In this document: positions 17,435-26,272 of the stretch, one piece after another
How the letters are laid out: each line of letters starts with the position of its first letter
Numbering within the stretch: position 1 is the first letter of the stretch
DNA from: Ruegeria marina
GTDB taxonomy: Bacteria > Pseudomonadota > Alphaproteobacteria > Rhodobacterales > Rhodobacteraceae
Length of the DNA: 64,000 bases
Assembly: GCF_900101475.1 (NCBI RefSeq)
Contig: NZ_FMZV01000002.1
Coordinates: forward strand, 1 to 64,000
Direction of reading: 5' to 3'
Position numbers and translations under genes: made by a program
Notes under the pieces: generated by a model
The model's database searches: none
Seen by the model: the letters and a program-made list of their open reading frames with translations, nothing else
Told to the model about the DNA's origin: nothing

Positions 17435-18073
17435 TTGCCCCTAGCCCTGTTCTGGATGGCTGCCGCCTGCGCGCTGGCCTACCTGCCCCTGACACCCCGT
17501 CAAGCAAGCCCGCTCCGCAGCCTCGTCAAGACCGGCTCGGTGGCGCTGCTGGCGCTCGCATCGCTGGCCGCCGGTAGCCCGCCCCTGCTGGCTGTGGCCC
17601 TGGCGCTCTGCGCGCTGGGCGACTGGCTCCTGTCGCGCGAGACCGAAGCCACGTTCATGGCGGGCGTCGGCGCGTTCGCCGCCGGACACCTGGCCTATGT
17701 CGCGCTGTTTCTCACCCATCCAGCCAGCGATCCGGCCCGAATCGCCGCGCAATGGCCCGCATTGGCGGGGCTGGCCCTTCTGGGGCTGGTCATGGCCGCC
17801 CTGCTGGCCCCCCGCGCTGGCGCGCTCAAGGGGCCGGTGCTTGGCTACATCCCCATAATCCTCGGCATGGGGGTGTCCGCGCTGGCCCTGCCGCAGGCGG
17901 GGCCGCTGGCCTGGGTTCTGCCTTCTGCGGCCGCCTTCATCGCCTCGGACCTGATCCTCGCGACCGAGAAATTCCTTCTGCCGCCCGACCACCTGGCCCT
18001 GCGCCTGACACCTTATCTGGTCTGGCCGCTCTACTGGGGCGCGCAGGCCGGGTTCGCCATCGCGCTCACCTGA
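17435..18073 (+). CDS. YhhN/TMEM86 family membrane protein (lysoplasmalogenase-like)
   Basis: A 212-residue, eight-helix-like membrane protein of the YhhN family, recognised from LALCALGDWLLS and the conserved pattern of Gly/Asp in helices (FIASDLILATEKF near residue 170). Eukaryotic relatives hydrolyse lysoplasmalogen; the bacterial role is not established. Translation appears to start at TTG 17435 with GGAG upstream. It is divergent from the AlkB-like gene. Confidence 0.8.
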   Translation: MPLALFWMAAACALAYLPLTPRQASPLRSLVKTGSVALLALASLAAGSPPLLAVALALCALGDWLLSRETEATFMAGVGAFAAGHLAYVALFLTHPASDPARIAAQWPALAGLALLGLVMAALLAPRAGALKGPVLGYIPIILGMGVSALALPQAGPLAWVLPSAAAFIASDLILATEKFLLPPDHLALRLTPYLVWPLYWGAQAGFAIALT

Positions 18074-18134
18074 CCCTTTGCAACTGCCGCCAATCCGCAT
18101 TAGGTGAGATAAAACCGCAAACGGAGGCCCGGAC

Positions 18135-19316
18135 ATGGCGTTTTTCTCGAAACTCAAGGACCGGCTGTTCAAATCTTCCTCGAAGATCGAACAGGGACTG
18201 GATGCGATCGTCGAGGATGGCGGCGTCGAAGAACCGGCAAGCCCCCGGCCCGACCCGGTGATCCCGCAGCCCGAACCCGAACCCCAGCCGGTTCCCGAAG
18301 TGCCCGACAGGCCCGAGGTGCCGCAACCCGAACCGGCCGACCCCGGCCCCGCGCCCGTGCCGCCCGAAGCCCCGCAACCCGCCGACCCGATTCCGCCCCC
18401 TTCCGCGCCCGAGGAAAGCGGCGCCAGCCGGAGTCTGCTGGGGCGCCTCTTCAGCCGTCCCGGCCCCGGTCCCGTCCTGCGCCGCACCCTGGACGACGAG
18501 ATGCTGGAACAGCTCGAAGAGCTGCTGATCGCCGCCGACATGGGCGTCGACACCGCCCTGCGGGTCACCTCCAACATCGCCGAGGGCCGCATCGGCCGCA
18601 AACTCTCGAGCGCCGAGATCAAGGCGCTGCTGGCGGCCGAGATCACCCGTATCATGGAGCCGGTGGCGCGGCCGATGCCGCTCTATCCGAAGCGGCCCCA
18701 GGTGGTGCTGGTGGTGGGGGTCAACGGCTCGGGCAAGACCACCACGATCGGCAAGCTCGCCAGCCAGTTCAAGTCCGCCGGCAAGAAGGTGGTGATCGCC
18801 GCCGGCGACACGTTCCGCGCCGCCGCCGTCGAACAGCTCCAGGTCTGGGGCGACCGCGCCGGCGTGCCGGTTCTGACCGCGCCCGAGGGCTCGGACCCCG
18901 CCAGCCTCGCCTTCGACGCCATGACCCGCGCCCAGGCCGATGGCGCCGACCTGCTGCTGATCGACACGGCGGGCCGGTTGCAGAACCGCGCCGACCTGAT
19001 GGAGGAACTGGCCAAGATCGTCCGCGTCATCCGCAAGAAGGACGACACCGCCCCCCACAACACGCTCCTGGTGCTCGACGCCACCACCGGCCAGAACGCG
19101 GTCAGCCAGGTCGAGACCTTCCAGAAACTCGCCGATGTCTCCGGCCTCGTGATGACCAAGCTCGACGGCACCGCCAAGGGCGGCATCCTCGTCTCTCTGG
19201 CCGACCGGTTCGGCCTGCCGATTCACGCCATCGGCGTCGGCGAGCAGATCGACGACCTTGCCCCCTTCGACCCCAAGGACTTCGCCGCCGCCCTGACCGG
19301 GCTGGACCGGTCCTGA
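18135..19316 (+). CDS. ftsY: Signal recognition particle receptor FtsY
   Basis: FtsY docks SRP-ribosome complexes at the inner membrane. The 393-residue protein has an acidic, Pro/Glu-rich A domain (residues about 20-95), an N domain (LDDEMLEQLEELLIAADMG) and the SRP-type GTPase G domain: GVNGSGKTTT at about 195-204, DTFRAAAVEQL, DTAGRLQNR and TKLDGTAKGG. GGAGG lies 8 bases before the ATG. A dispersed repeat starts 2 bases past the stop. Confidence 0.97.
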   Translation: MAFFSKLKDRLFKSSSKIEQGLDAIVEDGGVEEPASPRPDPVIPQPEPEPQPVPEVPDRPEVPQPEPADPGPAPVPPEAPQPADPIPPPSAPEESGASRSLLGRLFSRPGPGPVLRRTLDDEMLEQLEELLIAADMGVDTALRVTSNIAEGRIGRKLSSAEIKALLAAEITRIMEPVARPMPLYPKRPQVVLVVGVNGSGKTTTIGKLASQFKSAGKKVVIAAGDTFRAAAVEQLQVWGDRAGVPVLTAPEGSDPASLAFDAMTRAQADGADLLLIDTAGRLQNRADLMEELAKIVRVIRKKDDTAPHNTLLVLDATTGQNAVSQVETFQKLADVSGLVMTKLDGTAKGGILVSLADRFGLPIHAIGVGEQIDDLAPFDPKDFAAALTGLDRS

Positions 19317-19317
19317 T

Positions 19318-19370
19318 CTTCATCTTTTCCAAAATACTCCCGAGGGTCCGGGGGCAGGCAGCCCCCGGCC
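19318..19370 (+). repeat. Dispersed intergenic repeat, copy D
   Basis: CTTCATCTTTTCCAAAATAC, TCCCGAGGG and the hairpin CCGGGGGCAGGCAGCCCCCGG. It occupies nearly the whole gap between ftsY and the transporter gene. Confidence 0.8.
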
Positions 19371-19380
19371 GCGCCACGCA

Positions 19381-20298
19381 GTGAAAGACCCGTATGTGAG
19401 CGACTGGCTGATCTCTCTCGAAGGCACTGCCGCAGGTCATGACCTCGCGCTGGGTCTCGCCCTCATGGCCGCCTTCCTGCATGCGGTGTTCGGCGCGCTC
19501 CAGAAAGGCCGCCACGATCCCTGGCTCAGCCGCGGCGCCATCGACGGCGCCTATGCGCTGATGGCCGCGCCGTTTGCCTTTTTCGTGGTGCCATGGCCCG
19601 AACCGCACATGTGGCCGATCTTCGCGACCGCCTGGCTCATCCATGTCTTCTACAAGCTGTTCCAGGCCATGGCCTACAGCCGCGGCGCCTATACGGTCGT
19701 CTACCCGGTGGTGCGCGGCACCGGGCCGCTGTTCACTGTCTTCGGTGCCTATCTGCTGTTCGGCGAAACCTTCACCGGCGTGCAATGGCTGGGGGTCGCG
19801 GTGCTGCTGTCGGGCATCTTCGGGCTGGCGGTCTACAACATGATCTTTCTCGAAACCGCACGCGAGACGCTGCTGCCGGCGCTGGGGCTGGCGGTGCTGA
19901 CCGGGCTCTTCGTGGCGCTCTACACCACCTATGACGCCTATGGCATCCGTGCCACCGCCAACCCGTTCACTTTCCTGGCCTGGTTCTTCTTCATCGACGG
20001 GCTGGTGTTTCCGGTCATCGCCACGTTGCGCTGGCGCAGCCTGATTCACCGCCCGGCGCCCGGTCCGCTGCTTGTGCGCGGCTTTGCCGGCGGCTTCGTG
20101 GCGTTCTTTTCCTTCGGCGCCATCATGCTGGCCACCCGGCTGGACAAGGTGGGCGAGGCCGCCGTGCTGCGCGAGACCTCGACCGTTTTTGCCGCGCTCA
20201 TCGGCTGGCTGGTGCTGAAAGAGACGGTCGGTCCCCGCCGGATCGCGCTGATGGGGTTGATCGCGGCGGGCGCGGTGATAGTTGAGTTTGGAAGCTGA
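19381..20298 (+). CDS. EamA/DMT-superfamily transporter
   Basis: A 305-residue protein with about ten hydrophobic helices in two similar halves, ending in the EamA signature (AAVLRETSTVFAALIGWLVLKETVGPRRIALMG). The first half has YPVVRGTGPLFTVFGAYLLFGE. Substrate unknown. The start is uncertain: GTG 19381 directly follows a repeat copy and no Shine-Dalgarno is seen; GTG 19396 is an alternative. The downstream YciB gene starts only 4 bases after the stop. Confidence 0.82.
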   Translation: MKDPYVSDWLISLEGTAAGHDLALGLALMAAFLHAVFGALQKGRHDPWLSRGAIDGAYALMAAPFAFFVVPWPEPHMWPIFATAWLIHVFYKLFQAMAYSRGAYTVVYPVVRGTGPLFTVFGAYLLFGETFTGVQWLGVAVLLSGIFGLAVYNMIFLETARETLLPALGLAVLTGLFVALYTTYDAYGIRATANPFTFLAWFFFIDGLVFPVIATLRWRSLIHRPAPGPLLVRGFAGGFVAFFSFGAIMLATRLDKVGEAAVLRETSTVFAALIGWLVLKETVGPRRIALMGLIAAGAVIVEFGS

Positions 20299-20302
20299 TA
20301 GG

Positions 20303-20929
20303 ATGGACAAGAGCGGAATGGCGGCAGACAAGGATATCAACCCGATCATCAAGCAGGTGCTGGAACTGGGTCCCACCGTGGCCTTCTTCCTGATCTACCT
20401 GCGTCTCCGGGACGACACGTTCAATCTGGCCGGCAGCGAGTATTCCGGCTTTATCGTCGCGACCCTGCTGTTCGTGCCGATCCTGCTGGTGGCGATCGCC
20501 GCACTCTGGGGGCTGACGGGCAAGCTCAGCCGGATGCAGATCTTCACAGCCTTCATGGTGATCTTCTTCGGCGGTCTCACCGCCTGGTTCAACGACGAGC
20601 GCTTCTTCAAGATGAAGACCACGCTGGTCTACGGTGCTTTTGCCATCCTGCTCGGGATCGGGCTGCTGCGGGGACGCTCGTACCTGGCCTATGTGCTGGG
20701 CGATGTGCTGCCCATGCGCAACGAGGGCTGGATGATCCTCACCCGGCGGCTCTGCGCCGCCTTTACCCTGCTTGCCCTGGCCAACGAGGCGGTCTGGCGC
20801 ACATTGTCGACCGACCTCTGGGTCAAGATCGAGACTTTCGGCTTTCCGATCGCGCTGATGGGGTTCATCATGCTGCAATTCGGCCTGCTGCAACAGCACA
20901 TGATCGAGCCCGGCCAGGACGAGGACTGA
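20303..20929 (+). CDS. YciB/IspA-like inner membrane protein (septation protein A family)
   Basis: A 208-residue membrane protein with about six helices. NPIIKQVLELGPTVAFFLIYLR at the N-terminus and FKMKTTLVYGAFAILLGIG, MRNEGWMILTRR and NEAVWRTLSTDLWVKIETFG are family positions. YciB affects cell envelope and division in E. coli by an unclear mechanism. ATG 20303 is chosen because GGAAG lies about 7 bases upstream; it follows the transporter stop by 4 bases, so the pair is likely an operon with ftsY. Confidence 0.88.
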   Translation: MDKSGMAADKDINPIIKQVLELGPTVAFFLIYLRLRDDTFNLAGSEYSGFIVATLLFVPILLVAIAALWGLTGKLSRMQIFTAFMVIFFGGLTAWFNDERFFKMKTTLVYGAFAILLGIGLLRGRSYLAYVLGDVLPMRNEGWMILTRRLCAAFTLLALANEAVWRTLSTDLWVKIETFGFPIALMGFIMLQFGLLQQHMIEPGQDED

Positions 20930-21059
20930 GGACCGGGCGGCACGCTCCCGCCGGTCGCCGGACCGCTCGCGGCGGCCCCGGACCCGGCCTCAGGCATCTC
21001 TTCACTTGATCGGGAGCCCGACCCCGCCTAGACCTGAAGGCTGAGGAGGGTCGTTCCGG

Positions 21060-21728
21060 ATGATATCCCTGCCCGATAGCGGTTTTCTCGCCGAAGCCTC
21101 GCCACGGCTCCGGCAGATGCTGGATGCCCAGGCCAGCCAGGTCCGGCTGGACCGGGGTACGTTGCTTTTCAACCAGGGGGACGCCGGGGATGCACTCTAT
21201 GCCGTTCTCGACGGCGCGATGGAAATCTCGATTCTGTCGCTCGACGGGCGGAAACTGTCGCTCGACCTGATGGGGCCGGGGTCGGTGTTCGGAGAGATCG
21301 CGCTGTTCGATCCGGGCACCCGCACCGCCACGGTAACCGCTGTCGAGACCTCCCTGCTCCTGCGGGTGCTCAGCACCGACGTCATGCGGGAACTGCGCAG
21401 CCATCCAGAACTGGCCATCGACATGATCCGGCTGGCCGGACAAAGAATGCGCTGGATGGGCAACCAGCTGAACGAACAGGTGTTCCTGCCCGTGGCCACC
21501 CGGGTGGCCCGCAAACTCCTGCATCTCGCCCCCCGCCACGGTGCGCGGGCCGGCGCGGTACGCCTGTCACAGGCAGAGCTGGCGGAATATGTGGGCGCCA
21601 CGCGCGAGGCGGTTTCCAAGACGCTGTCCGGCTGGAAACGGCAGGGGATCGTCGACGTGACACGCGGCCATGTCTCGATCCTCGACTTCCGGGCGATGCA
21701 GGCCCTGGCCGATCCCGAACAGATATAA
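21060..21728 (+). CDS. Crp/Fnr family transcriptional regulator
   Basis: A 222-residue protein with an N-terminal cyclic-nucleotide-binding-like domain (about residues 15-130; LLFNQGDAGDALYAVLDGAM, GSVFGEIALFDPGTRTATVTA) and a C-terminal winged helix (about 150-220; VRLSQAELAEYVGATREAVSKTLSGWKRQGIV). The GEIALFDPGTRTATV phosphate-binding cassette resembles cAMP-binding members. No N-terminal Cys cluster is present, so it is not an oxygen-sensing FNR. GAGGAGG precedes the ATG. Confidence 0.9.
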   Translation: MISLPDSGFLAEASPRLRQMLDAQASQVRLDRGTLLFNQGDAGDALYAVLDGAMEISILSLDGRKLSLDLMGPGSVFGEIALFDPGTRTATVTAVETSLLLRVLSTDVMRELRSHPELAIDMIRLAGQRMRWMGNQLNEQVFLPVATRVARKLLHLAPRHGARAGAVRLSQAELAEYVGATREAVSKTLSGWKRQGIVDVTRGHVSILDFRAMQALADPEQI

Positions 21729-21863
21729 TCGCCGATTTTGCCTCGGCAGTGAACTGGATCACAGAGCCGCGACCCGATTTCGGGCCATTCTGTCCGAGGT
21801 TACCGTCCCGAGGCTGGTGAGCATCCCCAATGTTCCATCCCGAACCGGTCTCTTACCTCACCT

Positions 21864-21894
21864 GAGCCATGTGCGCCCGCACATGGCTCTTTTT
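21864..21894 (+). terminator. Intrinsic terminator
   Basis: An 11-bp perfect stem GAGCCATGTGC/GCACATGGCTC with a GCCC loop, followed by TTTTT on the plus strand. It probably ends the Crp/Fnr transcript 135 bases after that gene. Confidence 0.9.
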
Positions 21895-21903
21895 CCGCAG
21901 GGC

Positions 21904-22275
21904 TCATTCGGCCGCCGGCGTGTCCTGGCTGAACAGGTTGATCCAGCCCCCGGCCGCCCGCCGCCGCCAGATCGAACTGACGAACATCCGTTCCTCACGG
22001 TCGCGGCCAACACGCCGGAACCGCGCCGAATAGCTGAGCACCGCACAATCCGGGGCAAGGTCGATCACCCGTGCGTCGGCGAGTTCGAAAGCGGCGACAG
22101 TCGGGCCGCCCGCCAGTTGACCCGCATGCGCGTCTCGCCCCGCGAATCCGTCGGGATAAACCCCCAGGAAATCGGGCGACAGCAATGCCGCGTCCGCCGA
22201 GCCATCACCAGACACCAGCGCCAGCCAGACCTGCGTTTCATGTTCCAGCAACTCGTTCAGCAATGCCGCCTGCAT
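21904..22275 (-). CDS. SnoaL/DUF4440-like (NTF2-fold) protein
   Basis: A 123-residue protein with the DUF4440 pattern: an N-terminal helix (LNELLEHETQVWLALVSGDG), LLSPDFLGVYPDG, then beta strands (DARVIDLAPDCAVLSYSARF; RMFVSSIWRRRAAGGWINLFSQDTPA). The cone-shaped NTF2 fold binds small molecules or is an enzyme; the function here is unknown. ATG 22275 follows GAGGGGGA. It lies downstream of degP but separated from it by a terminator. Confidence 0.75.
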   Translation of the reverse strand: MQAALLNELLEHETQVWLALVSGDGSADAALLSPDFLGVYPDGFAGRDAHAGQLAGGPTVAAFELADARVIDLAPDCAVLSYSARFRRVGRDREERMFVSSIWRRRAAGGWINLFSQDTPAAE

Positions 22276-22291
22276 CCTGCCCTCCCCCTCA

Positions 22292-22320
22292 AGGAAAGAC
22301 GGCCGGGAAATTCCCGGCCG
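22292..22320 (-). terminator. Intrinsic terminator after degP
   Basis: A 9-bp perfect stem (GGCCGGGAA/TTCCCGGCC, 22301-22319) with a one-base centre, followed on the minus strand by TCTTTCC. It sits 26 bases after the degP stop. Confidence 0.75.
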
Positions 22321-22345
22321 CCCCATCCTTTCGTTGCCCGATGGC

Positions 22346-23839
22346 TCAGTTGCCGAGGCCCAGCGCCACGAAACGCGGCTCGCCACCCCGGCGCACCAGC
22401 AGCAGCAGCGACTTGCGCCCGGCTTCGCGGGCCTCGTCGATGCGGGCCTCGAAATCGGCCAGCGTGCTGACCTTCTGCTGCCCGGCCTCGGTGATCACAT
22501 CGCCGCCGCGCAGGCCCTTTTCGAACGCTTCCGAAGTCTCGTCGACATCGGTCACAACCAGCCCCGCCGCGTCATCCGCCAACCCCAGTTCGTTCCGCAT
22601 CTCGTCGGTCAGCATGCTGACGGTCAGGCCGAGGAATTGCTTTTCCACGGCTTCGGGTTCCGACTGTTCGTCGCCGCTGCCACCGCCGGTCTCGGACCGC
22701 TCTGCATCCTCGCGCCGGCCGAGCGTGACCAGAACCGTCTGCGTGCTGCCGTCGCGCTGTACCACCACCCGAACGGATTTGCCGACCTCGGTCTCACCCA
22801 CGCGGCGCACCAGATCGCGGGTGTCGCTCACCTCGGCACCATCGAAATTCACGATCACGTCGCCGGCCTTGAGCCCCGCCTCTTTCGCCGGGCCATCCGG
22901 CACGTCGCTGATCAGGGCGCCACTGGCCTTAGCCAGTCCCATCGCCTCGGCCATGTCCTCGGTCACATCCTGGATGCGAACGCCCAGCCAGCCGCGGCGG
23001 GTTTCGCCATACTTGCGCAGCTGGTCCACGACCTTGGTCACCACGTTCGACGCCATCGAGAAGCCGATGCCGATCGAACCGCCGTTGGGCGACAGGATCG
23101 CGGTGTTCACCCCGATCACCTCGCCTTCCATGTTGAACAGCGGCCCGCCCGAGTTGCCCCGGTTGATGGCCGCGTCGGTCTGGATGTAGTCGTCATAGCT
23201 GCCGCTCAGCGCCCGGTTCCGAGCCGACACGATGCCTGCGCTGACCGAGAACCCCTGCCCCAGCGGGTTGCCCATCGCGATGACCCAGTCGCCCACGCGC
23301 ATCGTGTCGGAATTGCCGAACTTGACGTATTTCAGCGGGCCTTCCGCCTCGACCTTCAGCAGGGCGATATCGGTCTTTTCGTCGGTGCCGATCACCTTGG
23401 CCGGAAGATCCTTGCTGGGCTGGCCGTCGCCGGGAAAGAACTCGATCAGGATCTCGTCCGCCTCGGCGATCACGTGGTTGTTGGTGACGATATAGCCGTC
23501 CTCGGAAATCACGAAACCAGACCCCAGCGCGGAACTGCGCCGCGGCCGGTTGTCGCCGCCATTGCGGTCCTGGAAGTCGCGAAAGAAATCCTCGAAGGGC
23601 GAGCCTTCGGGTACGATCCCCTGCGGCCCCGACCGGCCTTCGATCAGGGTCGACGTGGTGATGTTGACCACCGCCGGGCTGATCCTTTCGGCCAGCGGCG
23701 CCAGGCTTTCCGGCCGCGCCGCGGCCATGAGCGTCTGGACGAGCACGAAAACCAAGGTCAGCAATGCAAGCGCCATCAGCCTTGCGTTGGTCATCCTGTT
23801 GTCGCGTGCCACGGAAATACTGCGTGCCTTTGGCTGCAC
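22346..23839 (-). CDS. degP: Periplasmic serine endoprotease DegP/DegQ (Do family)
   Basis: An HtrA-family protease for misfolded envelope proteins. The catalytic triad is visible: His122 in TNNHVI, Asp157 in TDIALL and Ser230 in GNSGGPL. Two PDZ domains follow (about 290-385 and 400-490; RRGWLGVRIQDVTED and KQFLGLTVSMLTDEM). A hydrophobic segment at about 21-40 is a signal peptide or anchor. GTG 23839 is preferred because AAGGAGG lies 6 bases upstream; ATG 23794 would shorten the N-terminus by 15 residues but has a poor site. It follows the hflK-hflC-DUF2065 genes on the same strand, making an envelope quality-control group. 497 residues. Confidence 0.95.
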   Translation of the reverse strand: MQPKARSISVARDNRMTNARLMALALLTLVFVLVQTLMAAARPESLAPLAERISPAVVNITTSTLIEGRSGPQGIVPEGSPFEDFFRDFQDRNGGDNRPRRSSALGSGFVISEDGYIVTNNHVIAEADEILIEFFPGDGQPSKDLPAKVIGTDEKTDIALLKVEAEGPLKYVKFGNSDTMRVGDWVIAMGNPLGQGFSVSAGIVSARNRALSGSYDDYIQTDAAINRGNSGGPLFNMEGEVIGVNTAILSPNGGSIGIGFSMASNVVTKVVDQLRKYGETRRGWLGVRIQDVTEDMAEAMGLAKASGALISDVPDGPAKEAGLKAGDVIVNFDGAEVSDTRDLVRRVGETEVGKSVRVVVQRDGSTQTVLVTLGRREDAERSETGGGSGDEQSEPEAVEKQFLGLTVSMLTDEMRNELGLADDAAGLVVTDVDETSEAFEKGLRGGDVITEAGQQKVSTLADFEARIDEAREAGRKSLLLLVRRGGEPRFVALGLGN

Positions 23840-23977
23840 TGGGGGCCTCCTTGTCACCAACCTGCGCATCGGCCCACAGCTCCGGGCCGATCTGTTTCTA
23901 GGCAAACAATGTAGTCGGTTTGACACCGCCCGCAACTCGGGATCGTGGAGAAATGAACTTGTGCAGCCATCAATCGC

Positions 23978-24172
23978 TCAAAACCCGATCTGGTAGGCGC
24001 ACCAGACGAGGATGAGACCAAGAACCATGCTCAGCAGGCCGGTCTGCCGCCGCGCCGCAAGCGGCAGGCTGCGCAGGATTTCAAGCAGACGCTCGACAAG
24101 CGAAGGGGCCAGCGCATAGGCCAGCCCCTCGACGATCAGCACCAGCCCTAAGGCCAGAACCAACATGCCCAT
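23978..24172 (-). CDS. DUF2065 small membrane protein
   Basis: A 64-residue protein with two hydrophobic helices (MLVLALGLVLIVEGLAYALAP and TGLLSMVLGLILVWCAYQIGF) matching DUF2065 (YjeT-like), regularly found next to hflKC. Its ATG overlaps the hflC stop (TGATG). Function unknown; the context suggests a role with HflKC at the inner membrane. Confidence 0.88.
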   Translation of the reverse strand: MGMLVLALGLVLIVEGLAYALAPSLVERLLEILRSLPLAARRQTGLLSMVLGLILVWCAYQIGF

Positions 24173-25047
24173 CAGTCAGCCGTACCGGAAGGCGACTTGA
24201 GGTAGTTGAAGAACTCCGAATCCGGGCTCAGCACCAGCGAGCTGTTGCCGCCCTTCAGCGCCTTTTCATAAGCAGAAAGCGAGCGGTAGAACTCGAAGAA
24301 TTCCGGATCCTTGCCAAAGGCTTCGGCAAAGATCGCATTGCGTTCGGCATCTGCCTCGCCTCGGGCGATCTCGGCCTCGCGGCGCGCCTCCGAGACCAGC
24401 TCGACCACGGTCCGGTCGGCCTGGGCCCTGATCCGCTGCGCCGCTTCCTCACCGCGCGCCACCTCGTCGGCAGCCTCGCGTTCCCGCTCGGCCCGCATCC
24501 GGGCAAAGGTGGCGTTCAGGTTGGCCTCGGGCAGGTCGGTACGCTTCAATCGCACGTCGATCACCTCGAGCCCCAGATCGCGCGCCTCGAAGATGGCGCC
24601 GTTGCGGATGCGCAGCATCAGCGCGGCGCGGTCGGAACTGAGGATGTCGTTCGAGCTGACCGAACCCAGAACCTCGCGGGTCTTGGCCCGCAGGATCGAA
24701 TCGAGGCGCGTCTCGGCGGTCGCAATACCGCCGACACCGACTGCCTGGCGGAACTGCCGCACATCGGTGATCCGGTAGCGGGCGAAGGCATCGACCACCA
24801 GTCGGCGGTCATCGAGCGGGGTGACTTCCAGCGGCCCCACCTCGCGGCTGAGGATACGGTCGTCATAGCGTACGACCTCCTGGATCAGCGGGATCTTGAA
24901 GGCCAGTCCCGGCTCTTCCTTGACGGTGACGACACGTCCGAATTGCAGCACCAGCGCCTTTTCGCGCTCGTCCACGATAAACAGTGACGACAGGCCCAGC
25001 GCGATCAGGACGACCACGATCGGCAGAAGAAAGGTCGATTTGCGCAT
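24172..25047 (-). CDS. hflC: HflC, SPFH-domain modulator of FtsH
   Basis: A membrane-anchored band-7/SPFH protein (291 residues): TM helix at about 6-23 (FLLPIVVVLIALGLSSLFIV), then the prohibitin-like domain (EKALVLQFGRVVTVKEEPGLAFKIPL) and a coiled coil rich in Arg/Glu (ARMRAEREREAADEVARGEEAAQRI). HflK and HflC form a periplasm-facing complex around the FtsH protease. Start and stop overlap neighbours by single bases on both sides. Confidence 0.97.
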   Translation of the reverse strand: MRKSTFLLPIVVVLIALGLSSLFIVDEREKALVLQFGRVVTVKEEPGLAFKIPLIQEVVRYDDRILSREVGPLEVTPLDDRRLVVDAFARYRITDVRQFRQAVGVGGIATAETRLDSILRAKTREVLGSVSSNDILSSDRAALMLRIRNGAIFEARDLGLEVIDVRLKRTDLPEANLNATFARMRAEREREAADEVARGEEAAQRIRAQADRTVVELVSEARREAEIARGEADAERNAIFAEAFGKDPEFFEFYRSLSAYEKALKGGNSSLVLSPDSEFFNYLKSPSGTAD

Positions 25048-26198
25048 CAGTTGTTCTCCTTGTCGCCGGACTTGCGCAGCTCGTTCAGCGGCAGATAGGG
25101 CACAACCCCCTGGCTGCCCGTGCCATCACTGTCGAGGATCACCTTGTCGACATCGCCCAGAACCTGCTCCATCCGCTCCAGATACAGGCGCTTGCGGGTG
25201 ACATCGGGCGCCTTGAGGTATTCTTCCAGAACCGCCGAGAAGCGGCTGGCTTCACCCTGCGCCTCGTTCACCACGCGGGCACGATAGCCTTCGGCCTCTT
25301 CCAGCACCTGCGCCGCTTCACCGCGCGCGCCGGCCAGAACCCGGTTGGCATAGGCATCCGCCTGTTTCTCCAGACGGTCGCGTTCCTGCCCGGCCGACTG
25401 CACCTCGCGGAAGGCGTCCTTGACCGGCTCCGGCGGGTCGGCCCCGTCAAAGTTCACCCGGACGATGTTGATGCCCGAGTTGTAGCTATCGAGCGTCGAC
25501 TGGATCAGTTCTTCCAGCCGCTCGGCAATGATCGCACGGTCGCGGTTCAGGATCGGCGCCAGTTCCGACTGCGCGATGATCTCGCGCATGGCAGATTCCG
25601 ACACCGCCTGGATGGTCTGGCGCGGATCGCGCAGGTTGAACAGGAATTCCGCCGGATCATTGATGTTCCAGACAACCTGGAAATCGATATCGACGATGTT
25701 CTCGTCCCCGGTCAGCATCAGCCCGGCATCGCTGCCCCGCGCGCCCGACCCAATGGTCTCGGTCTGTTCGACCTTGACCGGGATCACCTCGGCGGTGACC
25801 AGCGGCCAGGGCGCAAAGTTCAGGCCCTCGGTGCCGATCCCGGCAAACTCGCCCAGAAACAGTTCGACCGACTGTTCTTCGGGCTTGACGGTGTAGAAGC
25901 TCATCATGCCCCACAGGCCCACTGCCACCACAAGGCCCAGCCCCACGGTACCACGGGTAAAGGCCGGGCCTCCGCCTCCGCCGGGCCCGCGGCCATTGCC
26001 GCCACCCCGGTTGCCGGACTGGCCGCGCCCGCCCATCAGGACGCGCAGCTGTTCCTGGCCCTTTTTCATCAGTTCGTCGATCTCGGGGATCTGCGGGCCA
26101 TCGCCATCGGGCGGCCGCTTGCCACCATTGTTTCCCCTGTTGCCGCCGCCACCGGAAGAGCCGCCGCCCCCCCAGGGGCCACCTGAGTTGCCCGCCAT
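25047..26198 (-). CDS. hflK: HflK, SPFH-domain modulator of FtsH
   Basis: The 383-residue partner of HflC. It has a cytosolic Gly/Asn-rich N-terminus (about 1-75), one TM helix (about 84-104; VGLGLVVAVGLWGMMSFYTV) and the SPFH domain (EEQSVELFLGEFAG...WNINDPAEFLFNL), followed by a coiled coil. The stop overlaps the hflC start. GGGGA precedes the ATG at 26198. Confidence 0.97.
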   Translation of the reverse strand: MAGNSGGPWGGGGSSGGGGNRGNNGGKRPPDGDGPQIPEIDELMKKGQEQLRVLMGGRGQSGNRGGGNGRGPGGGGGPAFTRGTVGLGLVVAVGLWGMMSFYTVKPEEQSVELFLGEFAGIGTEGLNFAPWPLVTAEVIPVKVEQTETIGSGARGSDAGLMLTGDENIVDIDFQVVWNINDPAEFLFNLRDPRQTIQAVSESAMREIIAQSELAPILNRDRAIIAERLEELIQSTLDSYNSGINIVRVNFDGADPPEPVKDAFREVQSAGQERDRLEKQADAYANRVLAGARGEAAQVLEEAEGYRARVVNEAQGEASRFSAVLEEYLKAPDVTRKRLYLERMEQVLGDVDKVILDSDGTGSQGVVPYLPLNELRKSGDKENN

Positions 26199-26272
26199 AT
26201 GTCGTTTTTCCCCTTGTTGTTCAAACTGCCGTTGCCGGCATTCCCTCTAACGTGAGCATTTCGCCCGTCAAT